NCBI GenBank assembly: GCA_003952965.2
Contig: CM025849.1
Coordinates: forward strand, 4,310,068-4,374,067
Origin: Morella rubra
Lineage: Eukaryota > Streptophyta > Magnoliopsida > Fagales > Myricaceae
Direction: 5' to 3'
Length of the DNA: 64,000 bases
Shown: piece by piece, positions 1-11,000 of the stretch
Position numbering within the stretch: the first letter of the stretch is position 1
Layout of the letters: every line of letters starts with the position of its first letter
Translations under genes and position numbers: made by a program
Notes under the pieces: model-generated
What the model saw: the letters and a program-made list of their open reading frames with translations, nothing else
Databases searched by the model: none
Told to the model about the DNA's origin: nothing

Positions 1-78
1 TCTCTCTCTCTTTCGAACACTTCAGCGCACCGAACATCGATGGGAGCATGGACAGGCGCGGTTCGCCATGCCACGAAT

Positions 79-611
79 ATGGCTCGGCTTTCCTCCCGTA
101 AAACTAAAACGCCTTCCTCCGCTCAAGCGGCTTCTCTTATCCATCGGCGCGGTCTCGCTGGCGGAGGCGGTAAGCTGTCATTCATTTTCTTCCTGTAGGC
201 CACGTTCAGTTGCAGAGAGAAATTCAGGAAAAGAAAAGGAAAACCACCGTTGTTTTTCTGAAAATTCATAAATTTCGTCTATGCCCGCTGTTTTGTTTTG
301 CCTCTCCGTTTGTGTAGGAATTGTCGGTTTGAGAATGTTCATTGGGCTTGTTGAGTTATTTCATTAGCGGAAAACGTTAGAGATTAGAGTTCATTTATTC
401 ATTATCATTTACAATATTTGAGAGTAATTACTTCGAGTATATTGCAGATCATAATGGACCTCAAAAGGTGAACTATAATATAGTGAGGAATACCCTTTTG
501 CAACTCCAGAATGCTAGGAATGGAATAGAACCGTTAGAGGTAGAGGAACAGTGCAGATATCACTGCTCATGTCGCCTAAATATACAGTATTGGGTGGGAT
601 TGATTGGATGA
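79..611 (+). pseudogene. 5' fragment of a small mitochondrial protein gene, complex I ESSS/NDUFB11-like (chimeric tail)
   Basis: An ATG at 79 opens exon 1 (79-169), which encodes about 30 residues rich in Arg/Ser/Ala (MARLSSRKTKTPSS..., then IHRRGLAGGG), typical of a mitochondrial presequence. A GTAAGC donor follows, and an AG acceptor at 446-447 joins in frame to DHNGPQKVNY. This resembles my recollection of the N-terminus of the plant complex I ESSS (NDUFB11-like) subunit. After KVNY the similarity stops: the frame runs through about 45 unrelated residues to a TGA at 609-611, and the expected membrane segment and C-terminus are absent. It is therefore most likely a truncated or captured fragment that could be transcribed as an 84-residue chimera. 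The family call is tentative; the exon/intron structure and the truncation are visible directly. Confidence 0.4.
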
Positions 612-1215
612 AGTGATGCATATACTGACAGAGTGCGCTGCTGACTGTATATAGTATGAATAGTGAACATCTTCTTATTAGCAACAGCACTGCTCGCGCA
701 GTAGAATGTTTGTTGATTACGTGAACTTGTCACGGCCGATTTGTATGATCAGATACTTTGGTAACATGGATTTTACTATGGAAGATAAATATGATAGGCG
801 TGACCACACTGTCTATTCTAAGGATGCTTATCATAATTAATATCAGGTGCAAGTACTTGTTTGAGGAGTGGGCAGAAAAAAACACAATACTTGTTCAAGG
901 ATTGATGTTCCTCTTTTACTCTTATTTCCTGCATTGGTGTTGGGAGCTCAAGCTTGCATGATTATATTGGTTTCTATGTTTAGCAGAGCAAAACTTCGTA
1001 TCTTTATGCTAGCATAAGACAACGCTCTTTTGGTATGACTCTACTCTGCAACTATGAACTACATTTCCATAGTCTCTTGCATGAAATCAACATTTCTATT
1101 AACTATTATAAGTATCTTAAATTGATCCCTATCGGTCATGAATGGACTTTTCTGCTTCCTCACTTTTTCTCTAAGCTATGCATTTATGTTGTTGTCTTGG
1201 ATCTGTGTTCTGCAG
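612..1215. other. No gene recognised between the two gene fragments
   Basis: AT-rich sequence with only short open frames and no recognised domain. It separates the mitochondrial-protein fragment from the ATG3 exons. The TTCTGCAG acceptor at 1208-1215 belongs to the ATG3 fragment. Confidence 0.5.
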
Positions 1216-4200
1216 GCAACACTGCCATCTACATATCTTGTTGCTCAGGAACCTGATGAGGACAATATTTTACGGACTCGAACCTATGATATCAGCATCA
1301 CGTACGGCTGTTTTTTTTTTTCCCCAGGTGTCACTTTCCCATTTAAAATGGTGGAACACCCACTTGGTGGAGATAAAGTTTCTTTTTCTTTGGTTCATTT
1401 CTAATTTTGTGTTGATAATTTCTGTGTGTAGCTCAGTCAGAGACTCAGAAGTTAGTAGACTCCTGCTAACAGAAATATAATTTGTTGCACAGTTCCTGAA
1501 ATTTGATGTAAATTCTATACTCATCCCGTGCGTTCATTTGTTGTCTAATCTTGTCTTATTTTCAGATATGATAAGTACTATCAGACTCCTCGTGTGTGGC
1601 TTACTGGGTATGATGAGGTTCGTCTCAGTATAACGCATTTTTCCTTGTTTCGAGGTTCCTAGGAGTACTAAGACCTGCATTTGGTTCTTTTATCATTTGC
1701 TTTCTTACTACGGGGTCCTAAACGAACAATCCAGCTTGAGCGCTATATTTGAGGCATTAGGACTCAACTAAGGTCTTTCAGTTGACCTACATTTGAGTTG
1801 AATTATCTGCTTTTTTTCTTTTTTTCCCTGCAGTCACTAACTTGAATTATCTTGTCCATTGGAATTTCAGTTAACACATGCATGTAAAGGACTAACTAAA
1901 ATCTTATTTGCACTCGTGTTAGTCAAAGATGCTTTTGCAACCGGAGCTTGTACTTGAAGATGTTAGTCAAGATCATGCACGCAAAACAGTAAGCCTTTTG
2001 CTCAGAAATAAAACATTTTTCACATATTATCAGCTTGTGTATGCTAGGAAATTTCAGTTATTAATCTCCATGATCGAGTCCCACTTGACTTTTTCATTCT
2101 GTATTGGTTTGGAGCAAGTGTTTCCTGTTCCTCCATGATATTTTCACATTGTGGGAGATCGTACATAGCAAGTACAACATAGCAAAGAGTTGAAGATGCT
2201 TCTAGTAGAAAGTATTCTTCACACAGGATTTATAATGAAATAGTGAGCTTTGTATCTGCCTGTGAGGATTGAACAAGAAAGCTTGAATAGTTAATTAGTA
2301 GGTATGAATAGTTGAAAGGGAAAAAATCACTGTTATTTGATTCAAGAGTGGGCTGGGATCTGAGATTCAAATAGAGACGAGTGATTTGCAAGTGGACAAC
2401 CTCCAAGATGCTGTTGAAATGCTATCATGTAGGATAAAGTCGCAAGGGTTCTAAGATATAAAATCTGTAAATGGAACTGCAATTGCGAGGCCTAAACAGA
2501 GAGCTGGACTTCCAAGACAGCCAGCTAAAAAACCATAATAACGTAGGGGAAAGGAAGGATGGCAAGAATGAGCAATAAAAGAATCCAAGTAACAACCACA
2601 AGTTCCCTACTTGTATTTGGTGGAATTTATGGAGAGAGCGAAATGGAGATGTTTTGAGGGAGTGGCTGTGTCCATGGAGGGTCTGAGGGGCAATTTTTTG
2701 CAGTCATCGTTCTTGTGGGTGAATGCTATGTTGGGTTCTCCCTTTTCGGAGTTTTTCTATTTCATTAGTTTTCTAGCTTGTTTGGTCTAAGATTTCAGTA
2801 TAGTCCTTTGTACTGTTCCTTCTATTCCTTTTTCTTTCAATAAAATTGCCTTGCTTAATCAAAAAAAAAAAAAAAAACAACAACAAGTGCTCAAACGAGT
2901 TGAGAAGCCTGAAGCCTAAAACAGTAACTGGAGCTGATGAAAAGAAAAGGCACCAGCCAGTCAAGCCTATACAACTATCAAAAATAAACAGCAAGTAAGA
3001 AGTCCAAAATTGAGTGCATTGAAGCTTGAAAGGCAAAACTGTAGAGGCAAAACGGCCACTTTAAAAGTCCAATTGTTGTTGAGACAACTTATCCCCTTGA
3101 TTGAAGAAAGACTTGGGCAAATTCTTATAACCTGGTTATAGGCAAGGAAGCCAATGATCCAAGAGTTAATCAGCCTATGGCTGGTGTCTAAAGAAGAGGC
3201 CGAGCTTTCTGAAAACTTCTGTGGGACTGCTCACTGTGTCAGCCTCAAAACTTTTCTACAAGTTGTTCAAGACTGGTTAGACAGGTCAGATATTGCGGTC
3301 CATCGTGATGTTCATATAGAAGCCAAGGAGAATAGTATGTTTGCTAAAGAATTTATAAGCTCCTTGTACATTATTGAGGTCGAAATTGTACAAATAGAGC
3401 TTTGGAGACATTAAGGTGTCTTTGAAGCAAAAATTTGCAGTCCAATGGTTTGTCTTGCACATCAAGTAAGGGACAAGTCACTTATGCTAGTGATTTTCCA
3501 TTCCCTACAAATTTTATGGTCCTGTTTGAGGATTAGATCTTTTACTAAGATCATTCTGCTCCAACTGTGAAGAAATATATTTCAAGTTCCAGTATATGGT
3601 ATTTCAGAAATTGGAAATCCTCTTACTTCAGCACGTTACACCTCAAGGATGAGTTTTTGCAATATTGATCAATGTTTTATATTCTCAGTGTAAACAGCAA
3701 GAATTCTTTGAGGATATTGAGCTTTTCCACAGCAGAGCCAAGTTCTCTGTAGTAGGGGAGAGTTGTTGGAACAAAAGGAACTAAGAAAAGAAAATGCAAA
3801 AGTCCGTGATTCAGTGTCTACAAGTACCCAGCTGTTCAGTGGTGTTTCTACTAGTCAAGCTGCATATTTACTGTTTTGGGTTCCAGCAGAAGTCTTGGAT
3901 GTTCTAGAATTATAATTATGCTTAATCTTATGCTTTAAAGATAATAATTGAAACTCTCTTCTGATCTTTGTTTTCATGGAAAAAAAGTTTTATACTCTTC
4001 AACAATAGGATTAGCTACTGAGCCAAAATCTGTCCAAGGAGATGGACTCCTACCACACCTCATTGGTCATATAACGCACCACCCCAATGTCCAATTTTTT
4101 TCCTGTTTCCCTAGGTGATTCTTTCTGAAAACAATATAATATTATGTAACACTACCTCCCCCCCCAAAATAAATAAATAACTTGTTCCTCATGCATCACC

Positions 4201-4370
4201 CTGTTATGTGATTGTGTTGGGAACACGATGTTGTGGATGCAGATAACTATTGAGGACCATCCACACTTGCCTGGGAAGCATGCATCTGTGCATCCATGCC
4301 GCCATGGGGCTGTAATGAAAAAGATCATTGATGTACTAATGTCACGTGGAGTTGAACCAGAAGTTGACAA
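1216..4370 (+). pseudogene. ATG3: ATG3 fragment (autophagy E2-like conjugating enzyme), internal exons only
   Basis: Four consecutive exons can be read with good splice sites: 1216-1301 (ends AGC ATC AC before GTACGG), 1566-1617, 1923-1988 and 4243-4370. Joined they read ATLPSTYLVAQEPDEDNILR, then [66 protein letters not shown] and [20 protein letters not shown] up to PEVDK. This is the C-terminal half of ATG3, the E2-like enzyme that transfers ATG8 to phosphatidylethanolamine. The catalytic Cys of the HPC motif is intact. No exons for the N-terminal half are found upstream, and the terminal exon (the conserved YLFLFLKFMAS region) is absent downstream. The frames are undamaged but the gene is broken at both ends, so this is a partial copy, not a functional ATG3. 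Confidence 0.85.
2585..2877 (+). mobile_element. 5'-truncated LINE (non-LTR retrotransposon) 3' end
   Basis: Within the third intron of the ATG3 fragment, a frame around 2617-2660 reads WWNLWRERNGD, followed by a segment ending SPFSEFFYFISFLACLV and a stop. This matches the conserved C-terminal end of plant LINE ORF2 proteins. The typical 3'-UTR follows (TGTACTGTTCCTTCTATTCC, then TTTCAATAAAATTGCC) and ends in a pure A17 tract at 2861-2877. The rest of the element is missing, as expected for a 5'-truncated LINE insertion in + orientation. Target-site duplications were not established. Confidence 0.65.
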
Positions 4371-4559
4371 GTAATTTTCAGTCTTTCTTGCTCAAAGTCC
4401 TTTCTCTCTCTCCTCTCTCACAACACACTTACACTTGCTGGCATGCTATTTTACATTAAATATGAATTGGATTTTTTTTCCACAACAAACTTATCTGGTA
4501 CACAATCATTGGCCAATTCGCTATGCTCTTTTCCAATCTTTTTCTAACAATGAAGTAGA
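4199..4559 (+). repeat. Tandem duplication copy 1 (ATG3 catalytic exon plus flanking introns)
   Basis: About 361 bp, from the end of the preceding intron through the ATG3 catalytic exon into the following intron, recurs at 4648-5012 in the same orientation. This copy has the open exon and intact splice sites. Confidence 0.9.
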
Positions 4560-4647
4560 AGCATCTTCTGGATAATCAAATAAATTTACAGTTCTACTTG
4601 CTTGTATATGCCATCACCAGTCAATTATGAAAATGGCTATCTGCAAC

Positions 4648-5012
4648 CCCTGTTATGTGATTGTGTTGGGAACACGATGTTGTGGATGCAGATAACTATT
4701 GAGGATATCCACTACTTGCCTGGGAAGCATGCATCAAGTGCATCCATGCCGACCATATTGGGGCTGTAATGAAAATAGATCATTGATGTACTAATGTCAC
4801 GTGGAGTTGAACCAGAAGTTGACAAGTAATTTTCAGTCTCTTCTTGCTCAAAGTCCTTTCTCTCTCTCCTCTCTCACAACACACTTACACTTGCTGGCAT
4901 GCTATTTTACATTAAATATGAATTGGATTTTTTTTCCACAACAAAATCTGGTACACAATCATTGGCCAATTCGCTATGCTCTTTTCCAATCTTTTTCTAA
5001 CAATGAAGTAGA
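4648..5012 (+). repeat. Tandem duplication copy 2, exon degenerate
   Basis: Second copy of the 361-bp unit, offset by 449 bp. Flanking intron sequence is almost identical to copy 1. The exon part (about 4692-4828) carries several small insertions and replacements, for example the change around the HPC motif to ...GCATCCATGCCGACCATATT, so the ATG3 frame is destroyed. Substitutions are few and length changes many, which is unusual for ordinary decay. Confidence 0.85.
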
Positions 5013-8000
5013 GTTTGGCTTGGATTTCATTTCTTAGTCATTTGGTGATGTCTCTTGAACGTAATAGTCGGATTATTTGAAGATTCTTTTTTCCTCTTCT
5101 TGGTGGTACACAATACAGCTCCAGCAATTGACACAAAGGTAAGTCACTCTCCTTTCTTTTCGTTGGTTAGATGTTGCCCATTACCAATCAGGTTGTTTAG
5201 TGTTTGGGTTTGGGGGGGGGGGGTTCCATCTTATTCTTCAGGTAAAAACGATTTCCGTTAGCTTTTTCGCTTGTTTGTAATCTAAGTGTTTTCAGTAAAT
5301 CTTTGTATTGTTTTCACCTATTTCTTTTTTGTTATTGATCTTACTTATCAAAAAATTGTACATTCTCTGATGTCAGATTATTGTACAGAAATTCATTAGA
5401 ATGTTTTTGGGATGTCCCAGGGAAACAGAACCTGATCACTTTCAAAATTTGATGATCATCTACAGATGATGATATTTTAGATTATGTATAGTGCTGCAGA
5501 AAACCAAATGAGACATAAGAACTTAAGACATTTGACATTTCCCTTTCTGTTGCACATAAAATTACGATACATTGTAAGATTTGACATCAGATGCCAGACG
5601 ATAGGCTAGTGTTAATCTAATTTCAAGTATTCTGGGGTCATGAATTGGATAGGATTTGTATCTGTGATTTGTCTAGAACATGCAAAACAACCCTTATCAA
5701 TTTTGTGTTGGTTATATCTTGCTTGACTGTGTTACTGTTTAAACATTGCAGATATGAGTTGCAGCTTTAGCTTCTGGTAGATTGGAATGGGAAGTCCAAA
5801 AAAGATAATTGTAATTAGTGCTTATTTTGTGCTTCTCTTTCTCAGTATATATTCCCAATTATTCACACTTGTACAGATGGTCTAGATTATCTAAATGAAG
5901 TCTCCTTTAGACGTGAATGTGCTATTAAGTGCCACTATTCAAATATTTTGACTAAGATCAATAGGAAACCTCTTTATTTTGATCATAGTTAATGTTGCTC
6001 TTCTAAAACTTTGTCTATTCATCCCCAGTTAATCTATCGCTCTCCTGTTTATTAGTGTTCTTTCTTGTTTTCTTTTAATCTGTTTTCCGCCAATTACAGA
6101 TCCAAATTCTCCAAAACGGATCCTCTAATTTTTCAACACGATAAATTTTGTTGTTGAACTGAAAGCAACTTCCGCAGTTTAATGTAGCAGATAAGAAGAA
6201 GCATAACGGTCTAGTACAAAAAAGGGGCATGCGACTCCGCACATCAGAATTTGGTAGGGGTCTTTCTTCCTTCCCAGCTTTCATGCGAATTGAGGTTCTG
6301 ATTTAGAAAGGGCAGCCTCATGTGCACTCAAGAGTGTAGAGAACTGTATGGATGAAACGCATCAGTGACATGCGTACGGTCCAAAGCCCGTATTGCTCGT
6401 CCTCCCCCACCCAGTTTTGCACGAAAATTCCTCATATAGAGAGCATATTGAATCATTGATGGCCACTCAGTGCAGTGACCACTAGATCATGATAGCTACT
6501 TTTCGGTTGCTAATCCTATCGAGAGACATCATTATCTTTGGCTCAGCACCTCCTTTGGGGGGGGGTGTGGAGCTACTCTAAATTTGGCTTGGTCCTGCTC
6601 TCAAATTTCCTAGAAGAAAAAAGCGGACATCATTATCCCACTTTCCTATGCCGTTTCACTCAAGTCAATCGGCGATCGGTGATCATAAGTCACACTGGCA
6701 GTCAAGTTTCAAGTTTGGAAGATATGAAATGTTGAACATCGCAGAGTCAAACTCCTAGGCAACCCAACCCTCTCTCAATAGGATTTAAGGACCCAATGCT
6801 GTCAGAAACAGCTTACCCAACCGCCAATCTAAAATGGAAAACCACGATTGGCATCAATGCAGAGAAGGCGTCAATCAAAACAGATAAGGCAGAGACATCA
6901 AAAGATCGTGGTCCCTGCTTCACAAATTTTTCAACACAATTATCACGGAATGTGCTGAGTCATATCAAACTTTCATCAGCATAGGTGAATTTCGAATAAA
7001 AGCAACATCACAAATCCCAGCATATGTTCCATCATTCCCGCCCACAGTGAAATTCACGATAGCATCAACTACACTCTAAAATCAATCACATTTTCAACAT
7101 ACGCTGATTCTTACCTCAAGTTAAAATCACTTCATCTACCTTGATAATTCAGTCCCAGCTTATTGCAAGCAAAGAAAACAATAAACCGCCTCCAAATTAC
7201 CCCTTTCCTGCACATAACAACAACGTCAAGATATTTCTTTTTTTTTTCCCTTCCTACCCAGAAAGGGTGGAGCCAAGTCTACTTAAAACGTTATAAAGCT
7301 AATGGAAAGAAGTTACAACCAGACAACATAACGCAATGTTCAGAAAAATGAACTGCCTTCACGTTAAGAACAATTCGTTTATAAGATTCTATCTTCTCCA
7401 TCTCTGTCATACTGGAGATACAGTAGAAAAAGGGGACTTGAACAACAATTATACAAGTATCTAGTTCCAGAACCAAAAAAATTGAAATCAACACGATCTA
7501 AGGTCTGAACAGTAGATGTACTTGAAACTGCACAGACAGTTTTTATGCTACTGCCCAAGCTTTTTCACCAGAAACAAGAAGCTTGGACAAAAGACAAAAA
7601 AAAAGAAAAGAAAAAAAAAACCCCCATATATCCAGTATTGCCCCAGTGGTGCAATAGCACAGATCCCTTCTGCACAACCTAGCAAAACAAAAAAATACTC
7701 ATTCGATCATGCATCCTGCAAGGCCTCTGCGAATAAGCATGGAGTCAATTCTTTCTGATCTGCAATAAATTGAAAGATTCCAGGGCCTCCAAGCAGTTAA
7801 ACGAGAAAACAATATCATTAAATACAATAAATGCCAAAAAAAAAATTGCAGTAAAATCAACAAACCTAGAACTAGAACCAGCAAAATTAAGATGATTTCC
7901 ACTGGTTGATAAAAGTGACAAGAGCTTGACTCGGTCTTGCCAATGTTACTCCTCTAAAGCTCTCTAATATAAGATACATGTGAACCTGTAGGTATCCATA

Positions 8001-8097
8001 TATCAAACCTCTGTTCATGTGCACCAGGTCAAATGCACCTAAAGACAGCACAATATGCCTCATCAAGAATAACGAAACAAATTCTGTCGGCTTCCCT
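5013..8097. other. Intergenic region between the ATG3 fragment and the HUB1 3' end
   Basis: No convincing coding exon was found. The HUB1 3'-UTR should occupy part of the upper end, below 8098, but its limit cannot be read. Short G, A and C homopolymers occur near 5212, 6556, 7229 and 7600. The open frames here are short, lack homology I recognise, and overlap on both strands. Confidence 0.5.
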
Positions 8098-11000
8098 TCA
8101 GATGTAGACAGGTTTGACATCATTAGGCCCGAAACTGGTGGCACATGCTGGACACTTCCGGTGACGCATTTCAATAATTCTTTGCACACAGGGGTTGCAG
8201 AACAAGTGGTAGCACTTTGTAATCACAACCTGAAGGAGGAAAAAGAAAAAAGGAACTCTCAAGACTGATATTTGGAAAAACAATACTTCATACTTATAGC
8301 ATTACTCGACACTGTTTTAAGAACAATGATCTTTGTTCCATGCACTGTGCTTGGAATATTGGTGTAAATTACTCTTAAGCAAACCTACAGGCAGCGCATA
8401 AACCAGTTAAGCCACAATCTAAAATTTCAAGTTTGGCAGTTCCAAAACCCCTGAATTTGTCTACATCCTCTAGTAAGCACCCATGCCTAAATTTCTGTGA
8501 TAATTGATTATCATCTATGAAAGCACGATTTCATACCCAAGTGAGCTTCCAGCACAACCAAATACCAGTATAATGAGCCACAGATATGCGCTTTATTCAA
8601 ACTTAGGTAGAAAAAAAATCAAATTTATCCGCTAAATTGTCCAGGGAAAAAAATTCAACCAAGATATTGTTAATAAAAGGATGGTTTTGGGATGAAAAGG
8701 GTGCACTCCCCAAACTCAGTTTGCATATGCAACAAGCATTTCCATGACAGGAGAAATGAGCAGAGCTACATCTGCTAAGAAATCCATAAGTAATAAAACA
8801 CATTTGACATCAGCAACTTATGTGGAACTTCGTGATTGTAACAAGGGCAAACACCATCGCACTATTGCCTTCCCCCTTTTCTTATAGGCAAGAGCAAATC
8901 TTAGAAGACAGATCATTGGGAACCACATCATGGAGTCCATAGAAACAGTCATCACATCTTTATTCAGTAGCCTCTCCCAGCTACACTATCACCAGCATTC
9001 CTGTCTTAATTCAGAATGCCGTAAACCAGAGATGGGGAGAAAGGAAAAGAGCCTAATTCCAAAACTTACTTGTATTGCACAGGTAGATTTGCCAAATGCA
9101 GGGAAAAGCATAACTTAAGCAGTCAAAACCCAGTGTAGAACTTCCTGATTGTAACAAGGGGAAACACCATCGCACTATTGCCTTCCCCCTTTTCTTATAG
9201 GCAAGAGCGTATCTTAGAAGACAATCATTGGAAACCACATCATGGAGTCCATAAAAACAGTAATCACATCTTTATTCAGTAGCCTCTCCCAGCTACACTA
9301 TCACCAGCATTCCTGTCTTGACTCAGAATGCCGTAAACCAGGGATGGGAGAAAGGAAAAGAGCCTAATTCCAAAACTCACTTGTATTGCACGGGTAGATT
9401 TGCCAATGTGAGTTACAAAATTGAAAGCCTCGGACACAGACCAATATAATATCAGTACCCAGTTTCAAGTACCTCCCGAACCTGAACAACCCCCCCCCAA
9501 AAAAAAAAAAAAAAACAGAAAAAAAAGCACAAAACCAAAATCAAACTACCAAACTCTTTATCACTGATATATGATTAAAGGGCGCAGCAAGCTTTATCAT
9601 TTCCACTTTTTAAAATTGGGGATCATACTTTACTCACCACTTCCAACAAACTAAATTCGTCAGACCATAATATATTAAAGTTGCAACTGAAATATTTACC
9701 TCTTTTGTCCTGTCAAGGCAGATACTGCACTTGAGTATATCCCTGTACTCTCTAAGTTCATCCTGAAGCTTTTCAACAACCGATGGCCCTTCTGTCTGCG
9801 CGCTAAGACGTGAAGCCTTTCTCCTCACAACTTCCAATTCCTCCTCTGTTCTTTTATTGTCAAACCTGATCAAGAATGAATTGGGTCAACACCTGCACTT
9901 TGCAGGAATGGGGAAGTAAAGAAGTGCAATCTTATCTGTACCTTTCCCTCTCTAGTTCTATCTGCAGCTCCATGAGAGCCCCTCGACTTTTCTCAACCTT
10001 AGATTGTGCTTCTTCCAGTGACTCCTTTGCTTGTTGAGATGATCTTCTCACATCCAACAATTTCTTGTGCGTATTTTCCAAGGTAAATGAACAATGAAGC
10101 TTATCATCTGCGAGTTTCTGTGTTTGTTCTGAGCAAAGTTTCAACTGCAAAGCATGTATCATTTGGTTCAAAATCTCCCTATTTCCCGTTGTTATCAATT
10201 CAAATCCAAACAAAAGACTCAGAAATACCTGATCTTCAATTCTTGCAGCTTTCATATCATAAAAACATAGAGATGCATTCCCTTGCTGAACCTCCCTCTC
10301 CATGGTTCGTTTTTCCATGAGCAGAGTATCCTGAAGCTGTCTTGATCTGACACCCTCTAAGACAAGCTGAAACAAAAATTATGGAAGTCGTAAATTGAGA
10401 TTCTAAATGCAGAAAAACATACAAAACCAAGCCACAAGTGTGTCGTATCAATATGAGCATCAGAAGATAGATATATACTGAGGCATAAAAGTGAATACAA
10501 ACTAGCTCAAAGTGTCGGTCAAAATTGCCACACATAAAAGAATATTACAATGTTCTACATAATGCATGAAATGCAGGTGTCTTTCTCAACATGAGAAACA
10601 TTTGATGGACTAGTCTATGCTCAGGTCCTTTTATGGTTCAGGACATCTGAAACAACCAAACACAAGTGCTCCAGTCAGCTTCAGATATAAGCACAATGAC
10701 CCCTCCCTTTTCATCTTTAACGAGTACAATACACGTCTAAAGCATGTTAATCAAGTCTTGTGGGTGCCAATAGTAAGAACTAATTTCAAATTTATGTAAA
10801 CATCCAAACCAATCACTCTTAACCCCAAATAGTGGATTAGTTTATCCAGTACCATGCTTCATGAAGCTGACGTCCATATCCAGAATAGTTTATTACTTGC
10901 AACCAATTTAAGTGACCTAAAATAATAAGTAGGTAAAATAGCAAAATTCCAACAAAACAATGAAACTCACGTGACAGCTCTTAATATCCATAACAATAAT

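Noticed and set aside
5100-5145. Possible short exon CTCCAGCAATTGACACAAAG between AG and GTAAGT near the ATG3 fragment
   Set aside because: Good splice-like flanks, but only 20 nt and not matching the missing ATG3 terminal exon or any gene I recognise.
5180-5350. A second LINE-like 3' tail (TTTGTATTGTTTTCACC..., then TTATCAAAAAATTG)
   Set aside because: Resembles the LINE end at 2585-2877 only loosely, with a short A tract and no ORF2 remnant; too weak to annotate.
7699-8189. Hydrophobic open frames on the - strand just below the HUB1 stop
   Set aside because: They overlap the HUB1 3' end and 3'-UTR, lack homology, and their composition follows from T-rich sequence.
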